NCBI GenBank assembly: GCA_036873755.1
Contig: JAVTVY010039242.1
Location: forward strand, 62,001 to 126,000
Direction of reading: 5' to 3'
Source of the DNA: Hanleya hanleyi
Lineage: Eukaryota > Mollusca > Polyplacophora > Lepidopleurida > Hanleyidae
Length of the DNA stretch: 64,000 nucleotides
The translations under genes were made by a program, and so were the position numbers. Under the pieces are notes generated by a model that was not told the DNA's origin, made no database searches, and saw nothing but the letters and a program-made list of their open reading frames with translations. This document shows positions 11,139-21,953 of the stretch, one piece after another; position 1 is the first letter of the stretch; each line of letters opens with the position of its first letter.

Positions 11139-11598
11139 CACAGGCCCCAGTGTCTGGACAGTAGAATTTAAATTCAGTATAATTTAAATAATTTCCAGAG
11201 AGGAAAAGGTATTGCATGCGCCATATTGGATTTGCCCGCCAAATACGAAAAAACAAAGTAAAGTTATTTAGTTTTCACATTAAAAACTGTTTAACTGACC
11301 GTGTTACTGGTGTCCACTCAATTTTGAAACCTTTGTTATGCCATCTAACCCAACGGGAAATCTCAGATCGCCGTTTTATTGGTATAAATCCATCTCTGAA
11401 AACAGTAAACTTACGGCTTCTGTCAGCCGCTCTCTGCCTCGTCCGGGACGTAAATTGCTGTCTACGTCATCGCTTTCGGGACGCTAAACCCGCACTAAAT
11501 TATTCGAGCCATCTCATTGGTCAATTATCGGGACTAGTTTTTGCGGGAATGAAATCTTCACGAACCGAGGAAAACATCGTCGTGGACAAGACTTAATC

Positions 11599-11944
11599 AT
11601 GTCGACTTTGACGGGAGAACAGCGTTATGCCTGCTCGTTGGTGGATCAGGGACATAATGTGGTAATATTAGGCCAGGCAGGAACCGGTAAAAGCTTCCTT
11701 ATAAATGAAATTCGACGACGCCTTGAGCGACAGGGGAAGCGAGTGGCCTCCAAACAGCTGTTCGGGGGGGTGGTTTTACATTCATGGGCAGGCCTGAGAG
11801 ATGGACGCTACACCAACACTGATTTGCTGAGGCGATTGAAAGAAGACGAAGACCAGAAAATATTCAACAGAATAATATCCACAGATGTCCTCGTCATTGA
11901 TGAAATCAGCATGATCAGCCAAAAGATATTTGATCAGGTAGGTT
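11599..11944 (+). pseudogene. PIF1-like DNA helicase, 5' exon with damaged motif Ia
   Basis: From ATG at 11599 the frame reads MSTLTGEQRYACSLV, then Walker A GQAGTGKS (about residues 25-32), HSWAGL, and Walker B VLVIDEISMIS (about 97-107). This is the order of PIF1-family 5'-3' DNA helicases of superfamily 1. The region between Walker A and HSWAGL, which normally carries the motif Ia TGIAA segment, is shortened to ASKQLFGGVVL, so it looks deleted. The frame ends at QKIFDQ with CAG|GTAGGT, a good splice donor at 11938, consistent with more exons. No later helicase motifs are found before the right inverted arm. It is probably a non-functional captured or decayed exon. Confidence 0.75.
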
Positions 11945-12394
11945 AAACTTAGATGGAGGTAAAATCACCTGCTGTGTTTTTACCTGCGTGGATTAAGTTA
12001 GAGAGAATAGCCCAATGGGATATATAGCCCAAGTGGAACAATAACGCACTTGTTAACGGAAATCACTCTGTAGCATAAGAGTTATATGCTGTTCATGTGA
12101 CCATGAACAATTTAAAAATATATATTTTCCAAAAGAAAAGGATACACAAAGTGTTACGTGTCCTGTCAAAACCAATATTAATCAAGCTTCACAGCAATAT
12201 TCCATTAGTTAAAAAATCACCTCAAAATTTTGTTTAATCTGAAGTAATTTAGTGGAAAAATGGTATTTTTTTTTTACAAAACTGTAGACATGTTTATCAA
12301 CTGATGGCAGAAATTTTGTGGTTGATGAATTATGAACAGTTGAGCTCCACTCAGGAGCCTGGCTGAGATGGCTAGTATATGCTGAAGAGCCCCA

Positions 12395-12490
12395 TTTCAG
12401 CTCGGGGCAAGGTTAAAAATCGCACGTGTAAGCACCGTCGTAATATGACCGAAAAATTGTTGAAAACGACGTTAAATCCTACATGTACTC
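12395..12490 (+). mobile_element. SINE 3' fragment
   Basis: AATTGTTGAAAACGACGTTA and a following ACTCAC-type end match the tail shared by the molluscan SINEs in this window (36718-36766, 38385-38440). Head and body are missing or unrecognisable. Confidence 0.45.
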
Positions 12491-13513
12491 ACAGTTCATT
12501 ATTTACTGTGTGGTATTGTGCTGGTGCCTTTCTGTACAGTACCGAGCATTTGAGTACGCGCAGTGGCGGCTTTCCTTTGTGCAGGTTTCGCTTGACGACA
12601 AAGTTAAACAAGGGTTGCTAAGAGTTTTCTGATAGAAAAAAATTATTCCTTCAGAATTTGATTGTTTGTTGTCTTACAAAAAACAATATGTTGATTAGGC
12701 TGGGGAGAAAGAATGATAAAGAATCATTAAATCTGTGTGACTTTTGTTCTTTCATTTTTCTTGTTTGAGTGGGTGCGTCTCGGTTGGGCTGGGTCGGTTG
12801 GGAATTAACAACCCTTGTAATTCATAAATCTGCCTATGCTGTGAAATTACATTATATATATATACATTTTTGACTGGATCGTCTTGGTTTTATAACTAAC
12901 ATAATGACAAGATGCTTTGAATATTACAAATTGAAAGGTCCAAATGCAGCCGACGTGTTATTAAACCTACCATATCAATATCTCTGCGTCTTTCGACAAT
13001 TTTGACATTTTGAAAACAAATTCGTATTTCCCGCAAAAACTAGTCCCGATAATTGACCAATGAGATGGCTCGAATAATTTAGTGCGGGTTTAGCGTCCCG
13101 AAAGCGATGACGTAGACAGCAATTTACGTCCCGGACGAGGCAGAGAGCGGCTGACAGAAGCCGTAAGTTTACTGTTTTCAGAGATGGATTTATACCAATA
13201 AAACGGCGATCTGAGACTTCCCGTAGGGTTAGATGGCATAACAAAGGTTTCAAAATTGAGTGGACACCAGTAACACGGTCAGTTAAACAGTTTTTAATGT
13301 GAAAACTTTACTTTGTTTTTTCGTATTTGGCGGGCAAATCCAATATGGCGCATGCAATACCTTTTCCTCTCTGTATTATAGGATGACTTAAAAAAAATTA
13401 AATTATTTAAATTAATTTAAATTCTACTGTCCAGACACAGGGGCCTGTGAAAAAAAATATGTACAAGCTCGACATACATGTACACCACACTGCAGGTAAA
13501 AAGAAAACTTCTT

Positions 13514-13699
13514 TTATACTTGGAAAATAAGCGGCATTTCGACGAAGTTGATAGCGGTACCTGCTTCCAGGTCATACACTGATATCAAGAACTCACTGGC
13601 CGTTTGCTCGCTGACCGTTACCGTTTGGAAGACTAAGCTGGACGACTCTAGGAATAGGTTAGGCCTACGGAGATTTACCACCACAGAATGAATACACAC
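13514..13699 (-). CDS. Possible coding exon, unrecognised
   Basis: A - strand frame reads LFLESSSLVFQTVTVSEQTA and then SEFLISVYDLEAGTAINFVE before a stop. The amino-acid balance looks coding rather than random and a possible donor (GAAGCAG|GTACCG) lies inside it. I do not recognise the domain and no partner exon was found nearby, so this remains a candidate only. Confidence 0.25.
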   Translation of the reverse strand: MCIHSVVVNLRRPNLFLESSSLVFQTVTVSEQTASEFLISVYDLEAGTAINFVEMPLIFQV

Positions 13700-13967
13700 A
13701 ACATAATCCCATATAAACTTGGCCTAAAGATATTGGTACGATAGTCTATCACTATTTCTCACTGGGAGTATCACGATCTCTACAGTTCAGTAAATTGATG
13801 TGCATAAATATCAGTTGTCGACTGTTAAAAATGCTGGTCGATGTTGAGACAACTGTAGATTTCATTATGCAGGACCGAATCACTGAGGCAGTGGGCAGAG
13901 GTCATGAAGAGGTCACGCAATTGTAGTGCGCACGTCGAAATCGACAGACTGCTTTCAAATTACGGGT

Positions 13968-14398
13968 ATCCGTCGTCTGGCGTGAAGGGTCAAAGGAAAA
14001 TATAGTTTTGCTATTCTTAAGGCTAGAGGGCTGAAATATACCACACTATATATTTGGGTCAAACCCCACTAGAAAATGTAAAAAAAATCCAAGATGGCGA
14101 CCATGATGACATCACAGTGACGTAATTTTCAAAAAAGGCATTTTCACCAATATTTCGAGTTTTTTGTACTTTTCCATGCAGAAAAGCACAATCTTTCAAG
14201 AAATCTGAGGAAAATATCACTTTTCTGGTAGTCCACATGACCGACATTTTGAATTTACCCATGATCCTTTGCCCCGGGGGTCATGAAAATAGGCTCAAAA
14301 TGACTACAATTGACAATCTACAAAGTCACGGAGTCTCATCTCTCAATTTTTTGTCGTGTTGCCCCTCCCCCCCCCGCCTCCCTATCAGGTAGGGTTAA
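13968..14398 (+). mobile_element. TTAA-flanked MITE family, copy 1 (5' end eroded)
   Basis: Shares with the other copies TCCAAGATGGCGACC, TGACGTAATTTTC, ACCCATGATCCT and AAGTCACGGAGT in the same order. The right end is AGGTAGGGTTAA, closing on TTAA at 14395-14398. The left terminus is degenerate. Confidence 0.75.
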
Positions 14399-16790
14399 GC
14401 GATAATTATTTTTCTCAAGATTTATAAACCTGATCAACTCGGGAAATTCAAATTTGTCAAGGAAGAAAAGTTGCATTTTACTGAAAAGTATACTATTTTA
14501 AAATATATGAGGAAAAGATATACGTTTGACAGTCACTGTATACATTGGACAAAATAAAAGTTCAGAGTTTTAATTTTATAATTGGAAGTGATGAATTTAT
14601 CCTAGGATTATTTTTTTGACGAAAATGTGTAATCAATATAGGTCTTTTACCGAGAAGATAAAAAAGGCGCACTCGCGATTCGGTCACGATTTTTCGTGAT
14701 TACGTTACGGACTAGATTTAACCTCTGTGATGACCCAGTGACTCTTTTCTCACGAAGAAAACAATCTTATCATCCCTGGGTATTGTATTTTAGTAAGAGA
14801 TGTCATATAACAATATTCAGATCGAAACAGAGAATAAAGAAATAGACAATCAAAACTAATCAAAACGGAGGACTGTGATACAGTCACCGACATTTCCAAA
14901 GATTATATAACAAAAGATCTGCAATATTTTAGGAGGATATTATACTTTATTTGAAACTTAACAGCAGTAACCATGGTAACTAGGCGATGATAGGTAGAAA
15001 GTCTGCTGATAAAGAACAGTAACGAGTACTTCATACTTTTAAAGTACCTTCTAAACCGCGGAATTCGTGCCATCAGTAAGATTGGTCCTTCAGGCGCCAT
15101 CGGCCATCGAATATACCATTATCGTGTACAATGAGGATCGTTCTTCTCTCACTGGACCACAGGCTGTCCAGGTGTGCGAACTGTTGACTCAGTTTGGACT
15201 GTTGCTTCTTGTGTCGACTAGCAGCTCCGGGTTAATGACGGTATCGCTCTCAATTTCTCTTTCCCATTTAGACATATCTTCATGCGAGTGAACTACTGCC
15301 AGCAGGAGACCGCCTGTTTTTTAAGGGTGAAATTCTTTATTAGATATTCTCGCTGCCATTGTGTTTTCAACTGGTGCCTGCATGTTTCACTAACAGCGTT
15401 GTGTGTGTTTCCCTTTCGGTCACAAATAAAGACGTTTACCTAAAAAAAAAAGATTAGTTGGTGACCTTGTCCATTAACTAACAGATATGATGTCTAAACT
15501 TGCTGATATATGTATAACAGCGTAGTTTCTATGTCATACCACGTCTCGCCATTGAAAGGATAACATTAGTCTATAACGAGAAGATGTTAAAGGAATTTTC
15601 CAAGATGTATTTCCTCTGCACAGGTGAGGGTTAGCGAAATGTTGTGGAAAAGGGGTTGTTTATATGTCAGTTACTGTGCATCATGATTTATGGAGTCAAA
15701 ACATATTTGAATGATCATTACATTTCCGCAGTTGGACTGCGAAGGCCGTTTGTACCACCTGTCATGAATAAGACTAAATGATTAACTTGATTACTTTTAT
15801 TATTACTATACACACACATATTTGTTTGAGATATGGGGTTAAATATTTATATATATATATAGGTTAAGGGATTAATTTTTATATATAGGTAATACCTATC
15901 CTAGTATCCTATATATATTAACAATGTGTTTGTACATTTCTTTTCAGCATTGACGATCCATGTCGCATATGGTTTTCTTCTTGGTACGTATGGTTATATT
16001 TGTACGGTGATCTCCATTATATTCGGACACTCCCTTAATTTTTCCATGATTACATCGCAACTAAGGCATTGGACCAGGTATATTATATGTTTCGAAATAT
16101 ACGCATTCAGACTTCAATTTAATAGATATGTCACATTTGGAGCTAAAATAGTTGAAATATTCGAGTTTAATCGAATCACTTTTGAAAATACGGCCTCGGT
16201 GTAGATCACGTGTAGATCATGTAATCGAACTTTTTAAAATACGGCCTTGGTGTAGATATCATGTAGATCACGTAATCGAGCTTTCAAATTTTTTGCATAG
16301 ATAGCACAGAAGTTATTGGAAAGCAATACTACAAAAACGCTAAAAATATCAAACCCGAAACCGTAACAGCTATTGTAGTTCAGTCAATATGTACATATTT
16401 CCATCGAATTGTGCCTTATTTCATAAAAAACATGGAATTTGGCACAAGGTAAGAGGAAGGCATCGGCGTGATTTTTGGATATAGAGCCACCCGAACTTCC
16501 CACGGAAAGTTATGGCGGCCATTTTACAAAATGACCCTCAGATTTTCATGTTGGGCCGGTTTGGCACATCTAGCTTTGCATTATTTATTAACTCTGCTGC
16601 GTTACACTTGATTTTTTGAAAGCAGAATATTTGTACAATGATACAGTAATATACAACAGAAATATTTAATTAAGTAATGAATGAAAATAATAATATTGAT
16701 AATGAGGAAATTAAGCAAAAATATTCAACATGAATTTTTCATGAGATTTTGATTTCTCCCATAAAGCACCAAAGATCACAGGCAATCAGA
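14399..16790. other. Unassigned AT-rich stretch with small repeats
   Basis: No gene recognised. It contains AT microsatellite-like runs near 15845-15935. A local duplication of about 60 bp at 16185-16285 is marked by ATACGGCCTCGGTGTAGATC and ATACGGCCTTGGTGTAGATA. A short segment between TTTTCAG (ending 15947) and GTACGTATGG (from 15984) looks like a mini-exon but is only 36 nt with no support. Confidence 0.4.
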
Positions 16791-16796
16791 CATGGC

Positions 16797-17262
16797 GTTC
16801 ACTCAAAATAAAATTCCGTTTACTCGAACGGAAAAAATCCGTCCCCAGGGAATCAAGGGAATATTCCGTTATTGTAACGGATTCTTATTTTTTAACGGAT
16901 TCAACGGATTTTATTATCCGTTAAATTTAACGGAAAAGTCCGTCCCCAGGGAATCGAGGGAATATTCCGTTATTGTAACGGATTCTTATTTTTTAACGGA
17001 TTGAACGGATTTTATTATCCGTTAAATTTAACGGAAAAGTCCGTTCCCAGGGAAACAAGGGAATATTCCGTTATTGTAACGGATTCTTATTTTTTAACGG
17101 ATTCAACGGATTTTATTATCCGTTAAATTTAACGGAAAAGTCCGTCCCCAGGGAATCGAGGGAATATTCCGTTATTGTAACGGATTCTTATTTTTTAACG
17201 GATTCAACGGATTTTATTATCCGTTAAATTTAACGGAAAATTCCGTCTATAGGTAATCAAGG
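16797..17262 (+). repeat. 101-bp tandem repeat built from AACGGA / TCCGTT words
   Basis: CCGTCCCCAGGG-type anchors occur at 16839, 16940, 17041, 17142 and (diverged) 17243, an exact 101-bp step, giving four full units. Each unit contains self-complementary phrases such as ATTCCGTTATTGTAACGGAT and AACGGATTTTATTATCCGTT. The array begins CACTCAAAATAAAATTCCGT, which is matched in inverted form at the end of the related element near 31035. The open frame across it is a repeat translation. Confidence 0.9.
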
Positions 17263-17388
17263 GAACAGTCAGTTAATATAATGCAAAAAACATGTACAAA
17301 GACACAATAAACATACTCGACATAATATCATATATTTTGATTAGACGGACTATCCATTTTACGGATAAAGGAGAAGACACACTGTAAA

Positions 17389-18975
17389 TTTGGCGTTTAG
17401 ATCCTAAACATAAATCTAAACACAAATTTTGTCCGTTTAAATTCCAACATGTTTAGAAATATTGTGCTTAGACCATAAACACATAGCTAAACGTGTTTAG
17501 AAAGTTTGTATTTAGAGCCTAAACACAAGCTAAACATGTTTAGCAATATTGTGTTTAGACCCTAAACACAATGCTAACATGTTTAGGATTATTGTGTTTA
17601 GATCCTAAACACAAAGCTAAACATGTTTAGGAATGTTGTGTTTGGACCATAAGCACAAAGCCAAACACGTTTAGAAATATTGTGCTTAGAGCCCGCCTAA
17701 ACACATAGCTAAACATGTTTAGGAAGATTGTGATTAGACCCTAATCACAAAGCTGAACATGTTTAGGAATATTGTGTTTAGAATCTAGACACAGTTAAAC
17801 ATAACCCTAAACAGAAAACTAGACACAAAATTTGTCCACTTTTTTTAACATGTTTAACCCTTTCGTACTTATACCGGCCAAAACCGGCCGGCACCGTATA
17901 TACCCATAACGGCTGAAACCGGCCGCAATTGACCACCATATAAAACCATCGCCGGACAGTAAAATGTTCATCAAGTGACAGCTCGTCGATAGTTCACATC
18001 GTTGAACAAGGAATTAATCCCCAAAACTTGTTCAAATTTCAGTGTAAATCATGCAATAAACGTATAAGAAGTTTATTTTACTGAAGACGTACCTTCATTG
18101 TGATGGAAATTGAGAAAATCAGCGAAGAATTTGCCGTTTTGGGGCCATTTTCAACGCCATCGAAATCTCACTTCCCGCGGTAGAATGTGGGAAATCTTGG
18201 CCTCATTTCAAAGGTCAGTTCTCCCACTTTCGACCTATGATGAGTGATTTAACAAATAACCAAGCAATAACGAAGGATTTGATTGGATAGAAATGATGTC
18301 AGCTCTTCTTCATGGAGGTGAAAACGGAGCAAATTGAGCTGGGGAAGCTAATTGGTTGATAATGAGGTCACGGCGTGAAACAATGGCAGCGATTGGCCGG
18401 CTGTCTATTTCCCGCTTTGCTGGGTGAATTTGACTGCAGAAAAATGGCGTCGTACACAACTTCAGCGAGCCGACTGTTGTGTTTACCATGGAAATAAAGG
18501 TTTTCCCGGATTTATATGTCAGATAACTACCCACAGAGATGATGCAATGGTATTTTAGCACGATCGTCCAGTTGAAATGGGCGAATTCTGATGAGATTTT
18601 TCATGGAAACTTTTCATTTGGCTGGGACATACACGCACGGTAATGTTGCCAAAATCAAAGTTTTTTTGTTGTTTTTTTTCTTTTCTTGTCTGGTCTGCTT
18701 TTATTTTAGACACAAACGGAGAGATATTTTAAGGACAGGATAATTAAAGTATGGGTCTTATGAAAATATATATATTTAGCAGGGTTACAATAAAGCTACA
18801 TGCAAATATATTGCTTCAAAAAAAAAGACAGTCCGTAACAAAATTCTCCCGCATGCATTTATCCGAACATACAAGGCTGACAAACTAGACTATCAGCAAG
18901 TAGCAAAGGGTTAAATTCATTACATGTCATGGATTTAAACACAAATTTTGTGTCCTGTCTGTGAACATGTTTCAG
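17389..18975. repeat. CTAAACAC / GTGTTTAG palindromic-word array, split by a transposon
   Basis: From 17389 (ACACTGTAAATTTGG) to 17853 the sequence is a chain of units of about 62 bp. These alternate GTGTTTAGACCCTAAACAC-like palindromes with TAAACATGTTTAG. Both outer parts carry AAACACAAATTTTGT. The array is interrupted at 17854-18914 and resumes at 18915-18975 with AAACACAAATTTTGTGTCC. It is likely the body of a non-autonomous DNA element. Confidence 0.75.
17854..18914. mobile_element. TTAA-flanked DNA element, piggyBac-like, 1.06 kb
   Basis: Begins TTAACCCTTTCGTACTTAT and ends with the near-complement AAGTAGCAAAGGGTTAA. TTAA target duplication plus CCC-starting termini is the hallmark of piggyBac-type transposons. 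Subterminal CCGGCC words repeat near 17876-17930. The interior has only a short - strand frame (18310-18561, 83 residues) with no transposase motif. It sits precisely inside the CTAAACAC array, which continues on both sides. Confidence 0.78.
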
Positions 18976-20487
18976 TACAAAAATATTCTCCCTGCATGCT
19001 GGTTTGCTGTGTAATACACTCGGACTCAAGAATTGTATGTCGGAAGTGAACTGGCCTTCATTCTGATGTCAACGGTGGTATATTCCCAATATGACTTTCG
19101 ATGCCTGCTGATATGTGATATCCAATAGAAACACCATACATTTCACAAATCAGATGATGAGTATCCAGGAACAGCAAAACACAAATTGATGGAGAGAAAA
19201 TAGCTGCAATCTGATGAATTCACAATTTTGCATGGACTACAAGTTGTAAGATATAGGTGTTGTTGCTTATTCCTAGATATTCACAATCCTCAATGAAAAA
19301 TCTAACAATAAATGAAAGGAATAATAGTAAAGTTCTCAGTTAGTTGACTTTTATTGTCAATTAGTGCACTGCTACCATGATCATCACACCCGCGCCAATG
19401 ATATTGGAATTTCGTGAAATGAACTTTCATCGTAACAAGAACGGAAGCTCAAGCGATCCCAAGATCATATGCCCATGAACAAACATAGTGAGCTAGCAAT
19501 GTGGTTACTCCTCAGATGGAAAAAGTGGCCACACAATAGGAAAATGCATGTCCTTTCCGTGGTGTCAGAATGCCCCCGAAATCATGGAATGCACATGGGC
19601 AAAAATTATGTACATTCAAAGTACTGAATAAATCTATATAGACAGTGTACCTTCATTCAAGAATTGTATTGGGTTCCAAGTTCTATAAGGAAAGTTCCAA
19701 TCGATTTCAGGTGTATGTTGTAGCCAACAATTCAACAAAAGTTAATACTTCATTTAAACTTAGGAACAAGAGCTGCATGGCATTCGTGATTTCACTTCCA
19801 CCTGATATTTCCAACACTGAAACTGTTGTTGACAGTTCAGCCATCTGTGAGGGTGATTAATATCAACGACTCTGGCTCCTCAGGCTCTTGGTATTGAAGT
19901 CCCACTTGACTCTTTCAGCTGTGAAACAACAGAGAAGCAACATTAATAAAAATTCGAGTGACAGAAGTCCCAGAGATTGACAATTGTAATTTGACCCCAG
20001 GATGTGAATGGGTATGAATGGTGGTGTCCCCCCCCCCCCGTGGTCAGACTGTCATAAACATGAAGCTGCGCTATCCTATAGAAACCCCTCGGCTCTGAAC
20101 CCCAGCTATTATAATGTAAGGGTGTCTCTACCAATTGATTGGCTTGTGGGAAGAAATATTTACCCCTGGTATTGTAAGTCTACTTTCTTTGAAAAAAAAA
20201 GAAGTTTTCCTCCCATTAAATTAATTTGTTTCTGGAATAAATTGAAAGAGCTGTGTCGATGTCTCACCAAAACAACAGTACACATGGCTAGATAAATACA
20301 GTACATGTATACTAAATGGCACATGTATGTCATTTTCAAAACAGATTTGCAAGCATTCTTCGCATTGTCTAAGAGAATAAATCAATAAATCAGTCATCCA
20401 ATCAATAAATAAATGTGATAGTATACTAACATGATATAGAAATAATATGCAAACTTAACATAGGAATTAGTGGATTTTATTAGACAA
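18976..20487. other. Unassigned
   Basis: No repeat family or gene recognised. The frame at 19645-19860 (71 residues) has plausible composition but no known domain and no convincing splice partners. A short run of C occurs near 20030. Confidence 0.4.
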
Positions 20488-20855
20488 GGGGCATAACTCT
20501 GCAAAATACTTTCTGACACGACTCATTTTCGATAGGCATCTAGTTCAGGTCAAGAGAAACAACTGTATCACGTTAGGATGTTGTATATGGAACGGTTCTG
20601 AAATTATCACAATAACAAATCATAAATGGATTTTTATTTGTAAAAAGGGGCATAACTCTGCAAAATATTGTCCGAGGTGACTCATTTTCGATAGGCTTCT
20701 GACTTACGTGAAGATAAATAGATGTAACAAGTTTGGTTGCCATGCATGAAACGGGTTCTGTAGATATCGCGGTAACGGACGGACGGACGGACGGACGTAC
20801 GGACAGCTGTACATGATGACGACAATACCCCTAGGCCAAAGTTACGGTAAGTTTT
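20488..20855 (+). repeat. 159-bp tandem core repeat with GGAC microsatellite
   Basis: GGGGCATAACTCTGCAAAAT occurs at 20488 and 20647, a 159-bp step. Each unit continues with ACTCATTTTCGATAGGC. The second unit ends in (GGAC)n around 20776-20800. This layout, a core of roughly 160 bp plus a short microsatellite, is known from non-autonomous mobile elements of bivalves (pearl-like or Helentron-like). I assign it to that class by layout only. Confidence 0.7.
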
Positions 20856-21497
20856 TTTTAGAATTTATTTTATGTTCCAGACAGACCCAATATCAGTGTA
20901 GTCCTTTCCAGCCTCTCAGGCTGAATGTTATCCTGACACAGGGACCCCAGCCTTTGATCTATCCTCTTAAAACTAAGTCCAAATTAGTAAGCAACAAGTT
21001 ACAATTTTCAAACTGCCCCGGCCCAGGAGTCGAAATATTAAAATTAATTTAACAGTCACACGAGACAGCAGATCAAAAAGTGTACCCATCACCTTTAAGA
21101 ATTACCTGAACAAGCGGTCGTTGAAATTGTCGAGTACCTGTAATTCACAATTAACGACAAAGCAGCTACACGTTACCAATAAATTAATGACACCTTGTTT
21201 CCATGCACTAATTTGCAGCTGTTTGAATGAATTTTGTCAAAGATATATTTTGAACACCAAAATAAAAATAAAAAAATTATTGGCTACCTGTCACTGGAGA
21301 CAGGCATTTTATTTGTCTACCTGTCTTTTTATAAAATTACCTGTCAGGGGGAGGCAGACATGAGTAAATTTTGACTCCTGCGGCTTGAGATTGAACCCAA
21401 AACACATGGCTTGTAGGGCAGATGTTCTTATTCATTAGGCCATCACAATTGACCAGATTAACAGTTAACAACAGAAGACAGTAATCCTACAAGGGTA

Positions 21498-21699
21498 ACA
21501 CACCGGTTCTTGTCGAATCACCGAAGTTAAGCATTGTTAAGCTCGGTCAATACTTGGACAGGATGCTGTACTGGCTGGACTGATCAGTGTCCAAGGTAAT
21601 AGGAACTGTGAGCACTCTCGTGTTATGGTACATGTAGGCACAGTTGTGATAGGACTGAAACAAGTTTGAAAACGATGCTAAAGCCTACTACTCACCCCT
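21498..21699 (+). mobile_element. 5S-rRNA-derived SINE (SINE3-like)
   Basis: CACCGGTTCTTGTCGAATCA followed by CCGAAGTTAAGCA and TCGGTCAATACTTGGACAGG is clearly 5S rRNA. It includes the box A (GAAGTTAAGC) and box C regions of the internal RNA polymerase III promoter. The 5S part lacks about its first 20-25 bases. The tail, GAAAACGATGCTAAAGCC then CTACTCACC, resembles the tail of the tRNA SINEs here. Target duplications TCCTACAAGGGTA at 21485-21497 and 21700-21712 are perfect, so the copy is complete as inserted, at about 202 bp. Confidence 0.88.
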
Positions 21700-21742
21700 T
21701 CCTACAAGGGTACCTAATTTAAATTACACTATATTAAAGGCA

Positions 21743-21953
21743 CAGGCCTCAATTTAAGGTGGTAACCTGTGTTCGGGTTGCCTGGAGGTTGCCATATGAA
21801 AAATAGTGGTAACCTATTTTCTGGTCCCCATAATTTTGACTGATAATTGACAATAGGTTAATAATTATGCAATAGGTTACCATAGGTTACCAATGTAGAT
21901 TTCATGGTAACCTGTTGAGAGGTTATCATCAGCACTCCTTAAATTGAGGACTG
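21743..21953. mobile_element. Small MITE with GGTAACC words
   Basis: Ends CAGGCCTCAATTTAAGG and CCTTAAATTGAGGACTG are inverted copies with one mismatch. The 210-bp body is filled with GGTAACC and its complement GGTTACC. CAG-starting ends would fit hAT, but no clear target duplication can be read. Confidence 0.65.

Larger units (their letters stand above)
11139..13449. mobile_element. Long inverted-repeat element enclosing a helicase exon
   Basis: The left arm 11139-11549 and right arm 13028-13449 are highly similar reverse complements of about 410-420 bp. The outer ends are CACAGGCCCCAGTGTCTGGA and its near-complement. The + strand frame in the left arm and the - strand frame in the right arm give almost the same 80-residue translation (beginning KPLLCHLT), because they are the same DNA. 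The 1.48 kb between the arms holds a PIF1-like helicase exon, a SINE tail and AT-rich filler. The flanks are both A-rich, so no target duplication can be read. This could be a transposon with a captured gene piece or an autonomous element that has lost most of its genes. Confidence 0.75.

Noticed and set aside
15948..15983. 36-nt mini-exon between TTTTCAG and GTACGT
   Set aside because: Splice-like signals of this quality occur by chance and there is no partner exon or domain.
16839..17262. CRISPR-like repeat array
   Set aside because: Units are contiguous 101-bp tandem copies with no spacers, in clearly eukaryotic DNA.
21498..21590. A functional 5S rRNA gene
   Set aside because: The first 20-25 bases are missing, the 3' half diverges, and target duplications mark it as a SINE.
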